Notes: generated from the letters alone by a model not told the origin. A stretch of 64,000 nucleotides of DNA from Bacillus sp. BGMRC 2118 (GCA_008364785.1 VTTJ01000005.1:328772-392771), one strand, 5' to 3'. Positions 27,325-36,251 are shown, counted from the first letter of the stretch. Numbers and translations are program-made.

Positions 27325-28932
27325 TTACTTTAACCTCTGCATAAATCGTTTCAGTCTTGCCTCTAATTCCAATAAGTTAAACGGTTTTGTCAAATAGTCA
27401 TCTGCTCCGAGCTGAAGTGCTCTTGAAATGTCATTTTCACTCTTTCTAGATGTTAACATCACTACGATATATTGTTCAGTACTTCGTTCATTTCTTAGCC
27501 TTTGTAAGATTTCTAATCCATCCATTTTCGGCATAATTCCATCCAGGATAATGATATAAGGCTCATCACTTGTATACCAATCAGATCCAAAAAAATCCAA
27601 ACCATCCTTAAATGATTGAATATCAAGTTGAATCGTCTCACCTTGAAGCTTATCAACAATCTCCGTCAACATCGTGCGAATGATTGGATCATCATCTACA
27701 ATTCCAACTCGTATTTGTTTTTTATAAAGTTCCGTTTGATCTGAGGAGCTAATTCTGACACAATTTCTTCCTGATGATTTTGCCTCATATAATGCAGAGT
27801 CTGCCTTCTTTAACCAATCAGATAATGACGTCTCATTGTTTTGCACTTCTACGATTCCACTTGAGAAGGTAATATTGATCTGATCTTCACCAAATGTAAA
27901 GCTTTGCTCTGAAAATATTTTTTGCAATCCTTCTACATATTGCTTTGCTTCTAGACTTCCTGTTTTGGGAAGTAATAAGACGAATTCTTCCCCTCCTAAC
28001 CTGACAATACTTTCATAGGCTTTCAATTTCCCTTTAATAAATTGGGCAAATTCCTTCAACACATCATCACCAGCATGATGCCCATATGTATCATTAACCT
28101 TTTTAAAATGGTCTATATCTAAGATTGCTAAGCTAAAGGATTCTTTATAATTGTTCTTTAATTGTTCAAAGGTAGTTATAAGATATTTGCGATTATGCAC
28201 GCGTGTTAACTCATCTACTAACACTAGTTGGTCAATTAATGATTTTCTCTCAAGTTGTCTTTTAATACGAACAATTAATTCATCAACGTCAAATGGTTTT
28301 CCTATAAAATCATCTGCGCCCATCTGAAAACTTCGAATTCTCGTTTCTTTTGAGTTATGCACACTCATCATTACAACAGGAATTAGTTGATGGTGCATCG
28401 TTTCTTTCAGGTGAGTTAAGATATCAAACCCGAGTTCAGATTTCATATATACATCAATTACCACACACTCTGGTCTAAGGTCGTACAGAGATAAAATAGC
28501 ACGGTTTAAATCAGATATAGCAATGACCATCATATCTTGCTTCTCTAGCTCTTCTTTTAAGTACATTAACAGTGTTGTATCATCATCAATTAGTAATACT
28601 AGTGGTTTTGAGCTTGACACAGATTTTGGATTTAATTGTTCTGTTGTAATTTCCCTTGTTTCTTCTACATTGCATAGAGACAACAGGGGCATTAAATAAT
28701 CTCGGAGTGACTTTTGCTGCCAAACTCTGTCATCGTCTTCTTTTACTCGTTGAAATAAATACCTCGAGACATCCGAAATTTCTTGAAGGCCAATTGTTCC
28801 TGCTGTTCCTGTAACAGAGTGTAAAAAGCGATAAACCTCAAGATTTGGGATATCTTGAGGTAATTCTGTTTCAAACCATAAAGTTATTTGTTTTCGTATA
28901 TTTTCAATTAGACTTCTTTGGTACTTTTCCAC
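27325..28932 (-). CDS. HPt-REC-GGDEF-REC diguanylate cyclase
   Basis: 535 residues with an unusual order: HPt (about 1-90; phospho-acceptor His38 in FLHSVTGTAGTIGL), REC1 (110-225; Asp160), GGDEF (235-395; active GGEEF at 313-317), REC2 (405-530; Asp464). The inhibitory I-site RxxD five residues before GGEEF is replaced by KAYE, so classic product inhibition is unlikely. The HPt could take phosphate from the hybrid kinase receiver and pass it to its own receivers, setting c-di-GMP output. It is 24 bp downstream of cheV and one base upstream of the HEAT gene. Confidence 0.93.
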   Translation of the reverse strand: MEKYQRSLIENIRKQITLWFETELPQDIPNLEVYRFLHSVTGTAGTIGLQEISDVSRYLFQRVKEDDDRVWQQKSLRDYLMPLLSLCNVEETREITTEQLNPKSVSSSKPLVLLIDDDTTLLMYLKEELEKQDMMVIAISDLNRAILSLYDLRPECVVIDVYMKSELGFDILTHLKETMHHQLIPVVMMSVHNSKETRIRSFQMGADDFIGKPFDVDELIVRIKRQLERKSLIDQLVLVDELTRVHNRKYLITTFEQLKNNYKESFSLAILDIDHFKKVNDTYGHHAGDDVLKEFAQFIKGKLKAYESIVRLGGEEFVLLLPKTGSLEAKQYVEGLQKIFSEQSFTFGEDQINITFSSGIVEVQNNETSLSDWLKKADSALYEAKSSGRNCVRISSSDQTELYKKQIRVGIVDDDPIIRTMLTEIVDKLQGETIQLDIQSFKDGLDFFGSDWYTSDEPYIIILDGIMPKMDGLEILQRLRNERSTEQYIVVMLTSRKSENDISRALQLGADDYLTKPFNLLELEARLKRFMQRLK

Positions 28933-28956
28933 ATTTTCTCCTACCTTTAGAGAGCG

Positions 28957-29853
28957 TTATAAAATATATTTATCAATAAGCTGAACAAGTTCTGCAATTT
29001 CGGGCTTACTTACTTGAGCATTTGCTCCAACTCGTTGTCCTTTATGCTTCAAGTCATCAGTAATCAGTGATGAAAAGATAATAACTGGAAGTTTAGCTAA
29101 ACTAGGATCTTCTTTTATACGTTTGGTTAAATGATGTCCATCCATTTGAGGCATTTCAATATCTGTAATCACAATTTGAACATAATTTTCGATCAATTCT
29201 TTGTTACTTTCTAAATATGATAGTGCCTCTACACCATTTTCGAAGAATTCAACGTTTGTATAGCCTGCCTCAGCTAATGTGTCATGAATTAATTTTCTTA
29301 GAAGCGGAGAATCCTCAGCAACAAGAATCCGTTTGTCTGAACGCTCTCGTTTTCCAAGCTTTTTAATTTGGTCACTATTAATCCCTGTTGCAGGGTTGAT
29401 GTCTACAATCATCTTCTCAAAATCAAGTAACAGTAGCATACCATTCTCTTGTTTAATTACCCCAATAATATGACTTTCTAAACCTTGATAAATATCTGTT
29501 GGTTTCTCAATTTCATTCCATGAGATACGATGGATTTGAGTGACGGAATGAACATGGAAAGCAACTTTTGTTTTATTAAATTCAGCTACGATAAATTTTT
29601 CTAGTTCTGGTTTATTTGATGCCGGGTATCCAAGAACTTTAGCAACATTCACAACTGGCAGAACTTCACCTCGGATATTAATAATTCCCTCAATATGGGG
29701 ATGGGATTGGGGGATTTTTGTTACTGGAGACGGATTAATAATTTCTCTGACTTTTATAACATTGATTCCAAAACTATTATCTCCGATTGTAAATTCCACA
29801 AGTTCTAATTCATTCGTACCGCTTTCAAGTAATATCCCTTTTTGGTCTGTCAT
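28957..29853 (-). CDS. cheV: Chemotaxis coupling protein CheV
   Basis: 298 residues from ATG 29853 (AGAGGTG eight bases upstream; an in-frame ATG at 29898 lacks one). The N-terminal CheW domain (about 10-150) has INPSPVTKIPQSHPHIEGII; the C-terminal receiver (about 170-298) has phospho-Asp in VIITDIEMP-like VVITDIEMP. CheV couples CheA to chemoreceptors and mediates adaptation. B. subtilis cheV lies between patA and ykyB, consistent with its place here, but in this genome it heads an exopolysaccharide-like operon. Confidence 0.93.
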   Translation of the reverse strand: MTDQKGILLESGTNELELVEFTIGDNSFGINVIKVREIINPSPVTKIPQSHPHIEGIINIRGEVLPVVNVAKVLGYPASNKPELEKFIVAEFNKTKVAFHVHSVTQIHRISWNEIEKPTDIYQGLESHIIGVIKQENGMLLLLDFEKMIVDINPATGINSDQIKKLGKRERSDKRILVAEDSPLLRKLIHDTLAEAGYTNVEFFENGVEALSYLESNKELIENYVQIVITDIEMPQMDGHHLTKRIKEDPSLAKLPVIIFSSLITDDLKHKGQRVGANAQVSKPEIAELVQLIDKYIL

Positions 29854-29888
29854 GTAGGGCACCTCTTTTTCTTTTATTGTCTCTTTCT

Positions 29889-29914
29889 TTATCGACAATT
29901 TCCAACTTTTTTTG
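29889..29914 (-). promoter_or_regulatory. Possible sigma-D (motility) promoter before cheV
   Basis: Minus strand CAAA, 14-bp spacer, GTCGATAA, close to the consensus TAAA-N15-GCCGATAA. It lies about 36 bp upstream of the cheV ATG. cheV is in the sigma-D regulon of B. subtilis. The -35 and spacer are imperfect. Confidence 0.35.
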
Positions 29915-30049
29915 CGGGAGTTTTAAAAAATATTTTTTATTGGTTTAGTCATTTTATTTACAACTACATATATAAATATATATATCGTTAAGTTAACCCT
30001 TGTATAATAGGATATTCATCTATTGCATGAAAACCATCATTCAGTAAAA

Positions 30050-30081
30050 TAAAAAATAAGCTTGGCAGTATTGCCAAGCTT
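30050..30081 (-). terminator. Intrinsic terminator
   Basis: Minus strand AAGCTTGGCA / TGCCAAGCTT with a four-base loop followed by ATTTTTTATTTT. It isolates cheV from upstream transcription. Confidence 0.75.
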
Positions 30082-30143
30082 AAGTGTAATATTTCTTATC
30101 TGTTACCGACAATTTTAAATGTGCTTTTATCTTCTATTAATTA

Positions 30144-30332
30144 GGCTCTGTTAAACCTTGTTTTTGATTTTCGTTCCAGGACACTCGCCGGATACCACGG
30201 ACGGGTTCGGGAGCCTCCTCGACGCTTCTCGACTGCACGAGTCTCCCTTCCTCTCGCTTCTCCCACAGGACCCTCACGTCCTTCCACTTCAATCAGACCT
30301 ACTTAATATCAACACTCTACTTTAACACAGCC
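30144..30332. repeat. GC-rich repeat, subgroup B, copy 1 (with TIRs)
   Basis: 189 bp bounded by GGCTCTGTTAAA and TTTAACACAGCC, which are imperfect inverted repeats. Flanked by ATTAATTA and ATTAATAA, a 7/8 match suggesting an 8-bp target duplication. The core contains CGGGTTCGGGAGCCTCCTCG; the matching 3' arm is degenerate (CCCTTCCTCTCG). The nearest relative is at 53555-53743. Confidence 0.7.
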
Positions 30333-30493
30333 ATTAATAAATCTGACCATTAGCCAATTTTGTATCAATAGAGCACCTCGTTGATTCCCTTCTTAATGCC
30401 ATATCCATACGGTTTTAGCCAACATTTCCACTTCCTTTCACTATAAACTAGTTCATTATATGTAGAATTAAGGTTAGTCATTGTATGAAAGGT

Positions 30494-30910
30494 TTAAACT
30501 TTAAATTGTATTTCTCTCTGTTTTCCCACTATTTCCATTAAAGCATGAATACCGTTAAATTTAGGTGCTATAATGTAAAATCGTTCTCGCTCACGATCTT
30601 CTAATGTTTGCTCAATTTGGTTGCGTAATATTCCCATCTCTAAATGAAGCTCCAAAAGATCTACTATTACACCAGTTGTTATTCCTTTTTCTATTGCTTC
30701 AAAGCTAACGAATAATTCTTCTTGATTATTTAGTTTTATTAATATGAACCAACCGATATGGGGAATGTACTTACAATCCTCTCCAATACAAAAGCTGTCA
30801 CCATAACAAAAATATTCTTTTCTAGTGATTTGTTTCCCTTTTTTATATCCATAGTACCAACTAGTCACAAGCATACCTTCCACTGAAGCAACTATGTGAT
30901 AAGGATTCAT
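30494..30910 (-). CDS. IDEAL-domain protein of unknown function
   Basis: 138 residues from ATG 30910, behind ACGGAGGG; an ATG 16 codons earlier has no ribosome site. The N-terminal beta-rich part (about 1-85) is unrecognised. The C terminus (LRNQIEQTLEDRERERFYII) resembles the IDEAL motif, a short helical domain found in small Firmicutes proteins. Two more IDEAL genes lie at 38796-39289. Function unknown. Confidence 0.7.
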   Translation of the reverse strand: MNPYHIVASVEGMLVTSWYYGYKKGKQITRKEYFCYGDSFCIGEDCKYIPHIGWFILIKLNNQEELFVSFEAIEKGITTGVIVDLLELHLEMGILRNQIEQTLEDRERERFYIIAPKFNGIHALMEIVGKQREIQFKV

Positions 30911-30993
30911 ATTTCCCTCCGTTAGCAATAAACTTTCTATAATTTTATTTTCTTTCAAATGAGATTATGAAATAATAGTGATAAATTCAAGAA

Positions 30994-31031
30994 AAAAAGA
31001 GGCTGTCCCAAAAAGTGGGCAGCCTCTTTTT
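30994..31031. terminator. Strong bidirectional terminator
   Basis: AAAGAGGCTG / CAGCCTCTTT with inner CCC/GGG pairing and A/T runs on both sides, between the UMF1 transporter gene and the IDEAL-domain gene. Confidence 0.75.
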
Positions 31032-31059
31032 ATTCTCTAATGGGTAATAAATTGATTAT

Positions 31060-31335
31060 CTTTAAAGGTACGTTCCATTTCGCTCCAGACACTTGCTTTC
31101 CGCGGGGAGAAAGTGAGCCTCCTCGGCTACGCCTGTGGGTTCTCGACCTTTTCTCTATCTCCCGCAGGAGTCAAGTGTCTTACGCTCCATTACACTAAGT
31201 TATAATGATAGTATACATTTGCAGAATCAATAAATCAATTTACTAACAAAGACCTGTGTGATAGGTGAAATATTCATTTAAATACCACCTTATAGTTCGG
31301 GTTTATCATTGACTGAAATATTTATGTCCCAGCCT
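31060..31335. repeat. GC-rich repeat, subgroup A, copy 2
   Basis: The core forms nested stems: AGACACTTG / CAAGTGTCT outside, GCGGGGAGAAAG against CTTTTCTC-tat-CTCCCGC inside, and GAGCCTCCTCGGC near the tip. The 3' flank (AGTTCGGGTTTATCATTGAC) is shared with the copy at 7277-7610. It fills most of the space between the terminator and the transporter gene. Confidence 0.65.
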
Positions 31336-31347
31336 CATGCCATCTTT

Positions 31348-32652
31348 TTATGCTTTTTTATAGGGTACTCGCAGGTGAAAATACAATCCACAAAGTACTA
31401 AGAGAATAAGTGAGGCGAGAGCAAGTCTACTTGCCATGTTTCCATAATCTTTAAGCAAGAGTGTAATCGTACCATAAATTAGCGGACCAACAATGGAGGA
31501 TACTTTTCCTGAGAAGGCAAATAATCCAAAGAATTGCCCTCTTTTTTCTATTGGAGTGAGCTCCACTATTAATGTTCTAGAAGTAACCCACATAGCTCCC
31601 ATCGCAACACCGTATAAACTCCCTGCAACCCAAAATAGCCCTTGATTTGTTGCAAGTGTTGCTATTATCAGAGCAATAAGAAGAATAATTGCTACTGTTG
31701 TTACTGCTTTCTTCGCACCTACATTTCGGGTAATATACCCAAAAATAAAGGAACCGATGATGCTTGAAATCGTTGATACTAAGTACAGTAAGATAAACAT
31801 TCCTGTTGAGAAGCCAACAATCGCTTTCGCATATATGGCCATTACAGATATCGCAGTAGCAATAGCATCATTGAAGAAGAAATAAGCAATCATAAATAAG
31901 AATATGCCTTTATATTGACTTTTCATATCCTTAAATGTCTCTAATATCTCACCATAGCCACTAATAAAACTCTTTTTCTCGACAACCTTTTTTCTAGGCT
32001 GGTCTTTATAAAAGAAGAAGAGGGGTAGGGAAAACAATAGAAATAAAATACCTGTTGGTATAAATGCTTCATGGAATCCTCCATCTCCAACTAATGGATA
32101 CACAGTCAAACCGATTAATGTACCTAAATAGCCAATTGCGACTCCATACCCTGAGAGTAGAGGGACTTCACGTTCATTTCCTAAGTCAGAAATCATTGGG
32201 TCGTAGAAAACTAAGCTAGAATTATAGAAGAATTTCGCAATAACAAATGATAATAAAACAAGAATAAGTCCAACGGTAGCATCTGGGATGAATGTTGCAA
32301 ATACACCCATTAAGATCGTAGCAGTTATTGAAATTAATGCAAAAGGTACCAAATACTTTTTCTTCTGATTAGTTCGATCGATTAATACTCCAAATAACGG
32401 TGAGAAAATGACGAGAAAAAAGCTCGCGATCGCATTTGAATACGTAATAAATGTACTGGCTACTTGATTTAAGACTTCATCCTTCCCAATAACCTCCTGC
32501 AAATAGAAAGGAAAAAAGATTGTGGTAATGTTTGAAGAAAAAATTGTGTTAGCAAAATCGTACAATGCCCAGGAAATGACCGGTAATGAAAGAAACATCG
32601 CAATCGTTGACCTTTGATTTGGCAAATGCTGATTCCCATTAGTACCACTCAC
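31348..32652 (-). CDS. UMF1-family MFS permease (YxiO-like)
   Basis: 434 residues, about 12 membrane segments. The start of the domain, VISWALYDFANTIFSSNITT, is the hallmark of the Atg22/UMF1 subfamily, as are the inserted cytoplasmic loop around residue 215 and the SSIIGSFIFGYITRNVGAKK segment. Fungal Atg22 exports amino acids from the vacuole; bacterial substrates are unknown. The proposed start is a GTG just after a GGGGTAAGG site. The 350 bp upstream (32653-33001) are AT-rich and show nothing further I can support. Confidence 0.88.
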   Translation of the reverse strand: MSGTNGNQHLPNQRSTIAMFLSLPVISWALYDFANTIFSSNITTIFFPFYLQEVIGKDEVLNQVASTFITYSNAIASFFLVIFSPLFGVLIDRTNQKKKYLVPFALISITATILMGVFATFIPDATVGLILVLLSFVIAKFFYNSSLVFYDPMISDLGNEREVPLLSGYGVAIGYLGTLIGLTVYPLVGDGGFHEAFIPTGILFLLFSLPLFFFYKDQPRKKVVEKKSFISGYGEILETFKDMKSQYKGIFLFMIAYFFFNDAIATAISVMAIYAKAIVGFSTGMFILLYLVSTISSIIGSFIFGYITRNVGAKKAVTTVAIILLIALIIATLATNQGLFWVAGSLYGVAMGAMWVTSRTLIVELTPIEKRGQFFGLFAFSGKVSSIVGPLIYGTITLLLKDYGNMASRLALASLILLVLCGLYFHLRVPYKKA

Positions 32653-33001
32653 CCTTACCCCACCCTTCTTAATTAACTCTTTACGACCTAATCAACACTA
32701 GCATTAGGTTCCAATTCATCAAAAATTGTGAGCCGTGCTTACGGAACAACTCTCCTTTCAATAATACGACTTTTTTCAGTTATACCCTCCTAAATTTACA
32801 AAAAAAATAAAAAAATTCATAAAAGTACTAGTTTCTACTCCTTATTTATGCGTTCATAAATCCCCATATCACCATTTATAAAAATAAAGTACTAAGGCCT
32901 CACGCCTACGAATAGCACGAAAGGAAGAGTATAGGTTATCTTTCTTTCCACATACTAAATAAAGAACTTATCTTATTGTAAGTAAATAGGAGGTCAAATC
33001 A

Positions 33002-33418
33002 ATGTATCGATTAATAATTACTTGTGCTCTTTTCAGTATGGTTCTAGCTGGTTGTAACACAAATCAAAGTGCCGAACCCCCTGCAGAGCAAAATACACAT
33101 CAAGCTGAAGGTATGTTCGAAGCAGGGGCAGATGAGGAGCAATCCAATGATGACTTACTCATCAACTCCCGGTATGAAGCTGAAGGTCAAGAAGACAAAA
33201 TCTCGACGACTAGAGCAGAAAACCTTGTGAAAGAGCATCTACAAATTAATGAAAATTCTAATACAGTTGTTGCTTATGTTTCTAAAACTGAAGACGGACA
33301 TTATCTCATCCGGGTAAATACTGTTGATGATGATACGAATCAACGACAGGATACTAGTAACGACGGTCTTTATATGGTAAATGCGAAAACGGGGGAAATA
33401 CAACGTAAAAAACAATAA
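33002..33418 (+). CDS. Small lipoprotein
   Basis: 138 residues with a lipoprotein signal peptide; the lipobox LAGC places the lipidated Cys at residue 18. An acidic, low-complexity linker (about 19-70) is followed by a compact alpha/beta domain (about 72-138; VKEHLQINENSNTVVAYVSK, then GLYMVNAKTGEIQRK) that resembles small PepSY-like or sporulation-lipoprotein folds. Function unknown. AGGAGG precedes the ATG and a strong terminator follows. Confidence 0.82.
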   Translation: MYRLIITCALFSMVLAGCNTNQSAEPPAEQNTHQAEGMFEAGADEEQSNDDLLINSRYEAEGQEDKISTTRAENLVKEHLQINENSNTVVAYVSKTEDGHYLIRVNTVDDDTNQRQDTSNDGLYMVNAKTGEIQRKKQ

Positions 33419-33422
33419 CAAT

Positions 33423-33455
33423 AAAAAAACATAGACAAAGCGTCTATGTTTTTTT
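33423..33455. terminator. Bidirectional terminator
   Basis: AAAAAAACATAGAC / GTCTATGTTTTTTT inverted repeat with a five-base loop, between convergent genes. Confidence 0.85.
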
Positions 33456-33918
33456 ACTCCATTACAGATTGAATTTGTAGTTGATGATGCCTATCATGAC
33501 TCTGAAAATCTTCAAGTAATGATATAACCGTGTATTCATGATTACCAATTTTGAATGCTATGTTCAATTGGTCTTCATTTAGTGCGTGTATCATGGTAAT
33601 AAACTCTTTACGAACAGTCAGAAACTCATCAATAAGAGTTCCTTGTGACACGCTCTCTCTAGCGTATTTTGCTGCTTTCTCATTTTCTTCCTCAACTGGA
33701 GGGAAGCCTGGTAAGTGATCACCTGGTTGTACATCAATAATGGATAAGTTTAGCAAAAACCGGTCCCAAAACAATAAATGAGCGATGATTTCACTTGGCG
33801 ACCACTTCCCGGCTGAATAAGGACTTGACCATGTTTCGATCGAACTATTTTTTAGTGTTTCAACCCATTTTAAATAGCTTTCATGTTCTTTAATGATTTC
33901 CTCAAATGAATGCTGCAC
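33454..33918 (-). CDS. DinB-family (DfsB-like) protein
   Basis: 154 residues forming the four-helix DinB fold. Candidate metal-ligand His residues are in IIAHLLFWD (about 45) and the C-terminal SHDRHHQLQI. Family members include damage-inducible proteins and thiol-dependent transferases; the reaction is not predictable here. The stop codon overlaps the bidirectional terminator. Confidence 0.85.
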   Translation of the reverse strand: MQHSFEEIIKEHESYLKWVETLKNSSIETWSSPYSAGKWSPSEIIAHLLFWDRFLLNLSIIDVQPGDHLPGFPPVEEENEKAAKYARESVSQGTLIDEFLTVRKEFITMIHALNEDQLNIAFKIGNHEYTVISLLEDFQSHDRHHQLQIQSVME

Positions 33919-34022
33919 CGTTTCATCTCCTCATCTTTTTATCAAGTAATGATTTCAATATTTTATCCTGGAACTCCTCTTTTTAACACGTATTTATTGA
34001 TAGGTAATTGTGTCAACTAATC

Positions 34023-35912
34023 CTATATTAATAAACTAAGCTTATGATACAACTGTTCTATTTCTTCTCTCAAATTATCAACTTTTTCGTGTAATGTTAT
34101 CAAGATCGCAACATCACTTTCTCTCATCATTTCTTCTTCTAGCTTTACCTTTTCCAACTCTAATGTCTCAATTGCCTTTTCTAATTGGGTTGTTTGTTTT
34201 TCTATATTAGCCTTCACTTTTTCGTTCTTTTTTGTAAAAGCTTGTTCTGTTACTGTACCATTCGCTTTTTCTTTACTTGATGTTTGTATCTTATTCAACC
34301 TTTTCACTTTCACTTCATCATACGATCCTAAATAGGAAGTAAATGTGTGATTCTCTAACCATAATATTGTCGTAAATAATTTATTCAAAAAATAACGATC
34401 ATGCGAAACAGTAAAGATGGTTCCATCAAAATCATGAAGTGCATCTTCTAGTACTTCTCTTGAATCAATGTCTAAGTGGTTCGTTGGTTCATCCAAAAGT
34501 AGTACGTTAATATCTTGATGCATAAGCTGTGCTAATCGCAACCTCATTCTTTCTCCACCACTCAAGCTTTTAATCTTCTTGAAAACCGCAGGTCCATAAA
34601 AAAGAAATCTAGCTAAAATATGTCTTGCTTCACCTTCTACACATGGTACTTGTTCTCGGAATGCATCAATTACACTTTGTTTTCCTTCATGCGCAAAGAC
34701 TTGTTGTGATAAGTATCCAAGCTTTACATTACTTCCAATTTTCACATTACCGATCGTTGGCTGCACTTCACCTAGAAGCATCTTTAGCAATGTTGTTTTT
34801 CCAGTACCATTTTTCCCAACAATGGCTACTCTTTGTTTATGCTGTAATGTAAAGGAGAAGGAATGAAACAGTTCTTTATTGTCAAATTCCATTGAAACAT
34901 TTTCATAGGTGAACACATCTTTGCCACTTCTATCTGTTGTATCTAACTCTAACCCAATTTTCTTCCTTTCCAATGTGGGTCTTTTTAGTTTTTCCATCCG
35001 ATCCAATGCCTTTTCCATACTCTTCGCACGTCGGTAAAATTTCTCATTCGGTGGGTTACCTTCATTTGCCCATTGCCTTAATTGTCTAATGGTATCTCTC
35101 ATCTTTTTGATTTTCTTTTGTTGTTCTTGATAGGCAGCAAACTGATCAAGAAGCCTTTTTTCTTTTTCCTTTATAAATCCTGAATAATTTGTGTGGTAGC
35201 ATGTCACTTCACCATCCTCTAAATCATAAATATCGGTAACGACCTGATCTAAAAAATAGCGGTCATGCGACACGATAACAGTCGTTATATCTTCAGAACG
35301 AATATATCCTTCTAGCCACTCAATTGCCTCAACATCTAAGTGGTTTGTTGGTTCATCTAATAATAATAGTTGCGGCTTTCTTAATAGGATTAACCCTAAG
35401 CAGATTTTCGTTTTTTCTCCCCCACTTAACAAATGAAAAGGCTGGTCTAGTAACTCGGCAATTCCCAGTCCATTTGCAACCATCATTAACGTTGCATCCA
35501 TTTCATAGCCTCCGAGCCTGACGAACTCATCTTGCAATTGTCCATACTCTGCAAGAATACGATCCAATTGATCACCTTCCAGTTGCGTCATTGACTCCTC
35601 AAGTTTTTGTATTCGCTTAGAAATTAGTACCAATGAATCAAATGCCTTTCGTAATACATCGTGAGCAGTAATTCCTTTCTCAAAAGAAGGAATTTGAGCT
35701 AAATACCCAATTGATAAGCCCTTTTTACGATGTATCGTCCCTCCATCCACATATTCTTCTCCGCTCATTAATTTTAGAATGGTTGTCTTACCTGTTCCAT
35801 TTGGTCCGACTAAACCAATTCTTTTTCCTTCATGAATATCAAATGTCAAACCTTCAAAAATCTTTGTTCCTCCATAGCTTTTCTCAATTTCTTTCACAGC
35901 ACAAATAATCAT
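34023..35912 (-). CDS. ABC-F family ATPase (possible ribosome-protection protein)
   Basis: 629 residues with two ABC cassettes and no membrane domain. Cassette 1: Walker A GPNGTGKTT, signature LSGGEKTKI, Walker B LLLLDEPTNHLD. Cassette 2: Walker A GKNGTGKTT, signature LSGGERMRL, Walker B VLLLDEPTNHLD. The linker between them (about 240-320) holds a basic helical hairpin including NPPNEKFYRRAKSME, the P-site tRNA interaction motif region, and the C-terminal 80 residues are coiled coil. ABC-F proteins act on ribosomes; some confer antibiotic resistance. The leader (35913-36281) has a short ORF and two terminators, a design typical of drug-inducible ABC-F genes. Confidence 0.9.
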   Translation of the reverse strand: MIICAVKEIEKSYGGTKIFEGLTFDIHEGKRIGLVGPNGTGKTTILKLMSGEEYVDGGTIHRKKGLSIGYLAQIPSFEKGITAHDVLRKAFDSLVLISKRIQKLEESMTQLEGDQLDRILAEYGQLQDEFVRLGGYEMDATLMMVANGLGIAELLDQPFHLLSGGEKTKICLGLILLRKPQLLLLDEPTNHLDVEAIEWLEGYIRSEDITTVIVSHDRYFLDQVVTDIYDLEDGEVTCYHTNYSGFIKEKEKRLLDQFAAYQEQQKKIKKMRDTIRQLRQWANEGNPPNEKFYRRAKSMEKALDRMEKLKRPTLERKKIGLELDTTDRSGKDVFTYENVSMEFDNKELFHSFSFTLQHKQRVAIVGKNGTGKTTLLKMLLGEVQPTIGNVKIGSNVKLGYLSQQVFAHEGKQSVIDAFREQVPCVEGEARHILARFLFYGPAVFKKIKSLSGGERMRLRLAQLMHQDINVLLLDEPTNHLDIDSREVLEDALHDFDGTIFTVSHDRYFLNKLFTTILWLENHTFTSYLGSYDEVKVKRLNKIQTSSKEKANGTVTEQAFTKKNEKVKANIEKQTTQLEKAIETLELEKVKLEEEMMRESDVAILITLHEKVDNLREEIEQLYHKLSLLI

Positions 35913-35962
35913 CTATATCACTCCATCTATTTCATAAGTTTAGAATCAGTTTCATTTTAAAA

Positions 35963-35995
35963 TAAAAAAAGCCACAGGCATCTTACACCTGCGGC
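35963..35995 (-). terminator. Leader terminator T2 before the ABC-F gene
   Basis: Minus strand GCCGCAGG / CCTGTGGC stem followed by seven T residues, about 50 bp before the ABC-F ATG. Confidence 0.8.
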
Positions 35996-36030
35996 AAAAT
36001 ACGTATCAGTAGGATACGAAATTTCAGAAT

Positions 36031-36055
36031 AAAAAAAGATGCCAAAACAGGCATC
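36031..36055 (-). terminator. Leader terminator T1 before the ABC-F gene
   Basis: Minus strand GATGCC / GGCATC with a six-base loop followed by seven T residues, between the leader ORF and T2. Confidence 0.8.
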
Positions 36056-36086
36056 CCTTTTACCATACATTTTTTCCGGTTAAGGT

Positions 36087-36221
36087 TTAAGAGATGTTGG
36101 TTGCTATACAATTGTTAAAAAAGGACAGACTTCTCCCATGGTTAACAATTGTAAATGAAACAGCACGACAATTTACAAATATTTGAAGAAATTGCGCGCA
36201 AACAGCAACCAAATTAAACAT
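36087..36221 (-). CDS. Leader peptide ORF (44 codons)
   Basis: Starts at ATG 36221 behind a near-perfect AAGGAGGTG site and begins MFNLVAVCAQFLQIFVNCRA. The peptide is hydrophobic at its N terminus and matches no family I know. The strong ribosome site, an excellent promoter just upstream, and mutually exclusive hairpins within its coding sequence argue for a regulatory upstream ORF of the ABC-F gene rather than a structural gene. An upstream in-frame start would extend it to 64 residues but runs back into the promoter. Confidence 0.65.
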   Translation of the reverse strand: MFNLVAVCAQFLQIFVNCRAVSFTIVNHGRSLSFFNNCIATNIS

Positions 36222-36251
36222 CTCATACACCTCCTTCTTATAGTTATATTT

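Larger units (their letters stand above)
35913..36245 (-). promoter_or_regulatory. Attenuator-like leader of the ABC-F gene
   Basis: A leader of about 330 nt between a sigma-A promoter and the ABC-F start. It contains, in order, a strong ribosome site, a 44-codon ORF, terminator T1, a small hairpin and terminator T2. Within the ORF, ATTTACAA can pair back to TTGTAAAT, or the overlapping ACAATTGTTAA can pair forward to TTAACAATTGT, so these hairpins exclude each other. GGCATCTT at the end of T1 is perfectly complementary to AAGATGCC in T2, giving an antiterminator fold that would disrupt both terminators. This suggests ribosome-mediated attenuation by an antibiotic. Confidence 0.7.
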
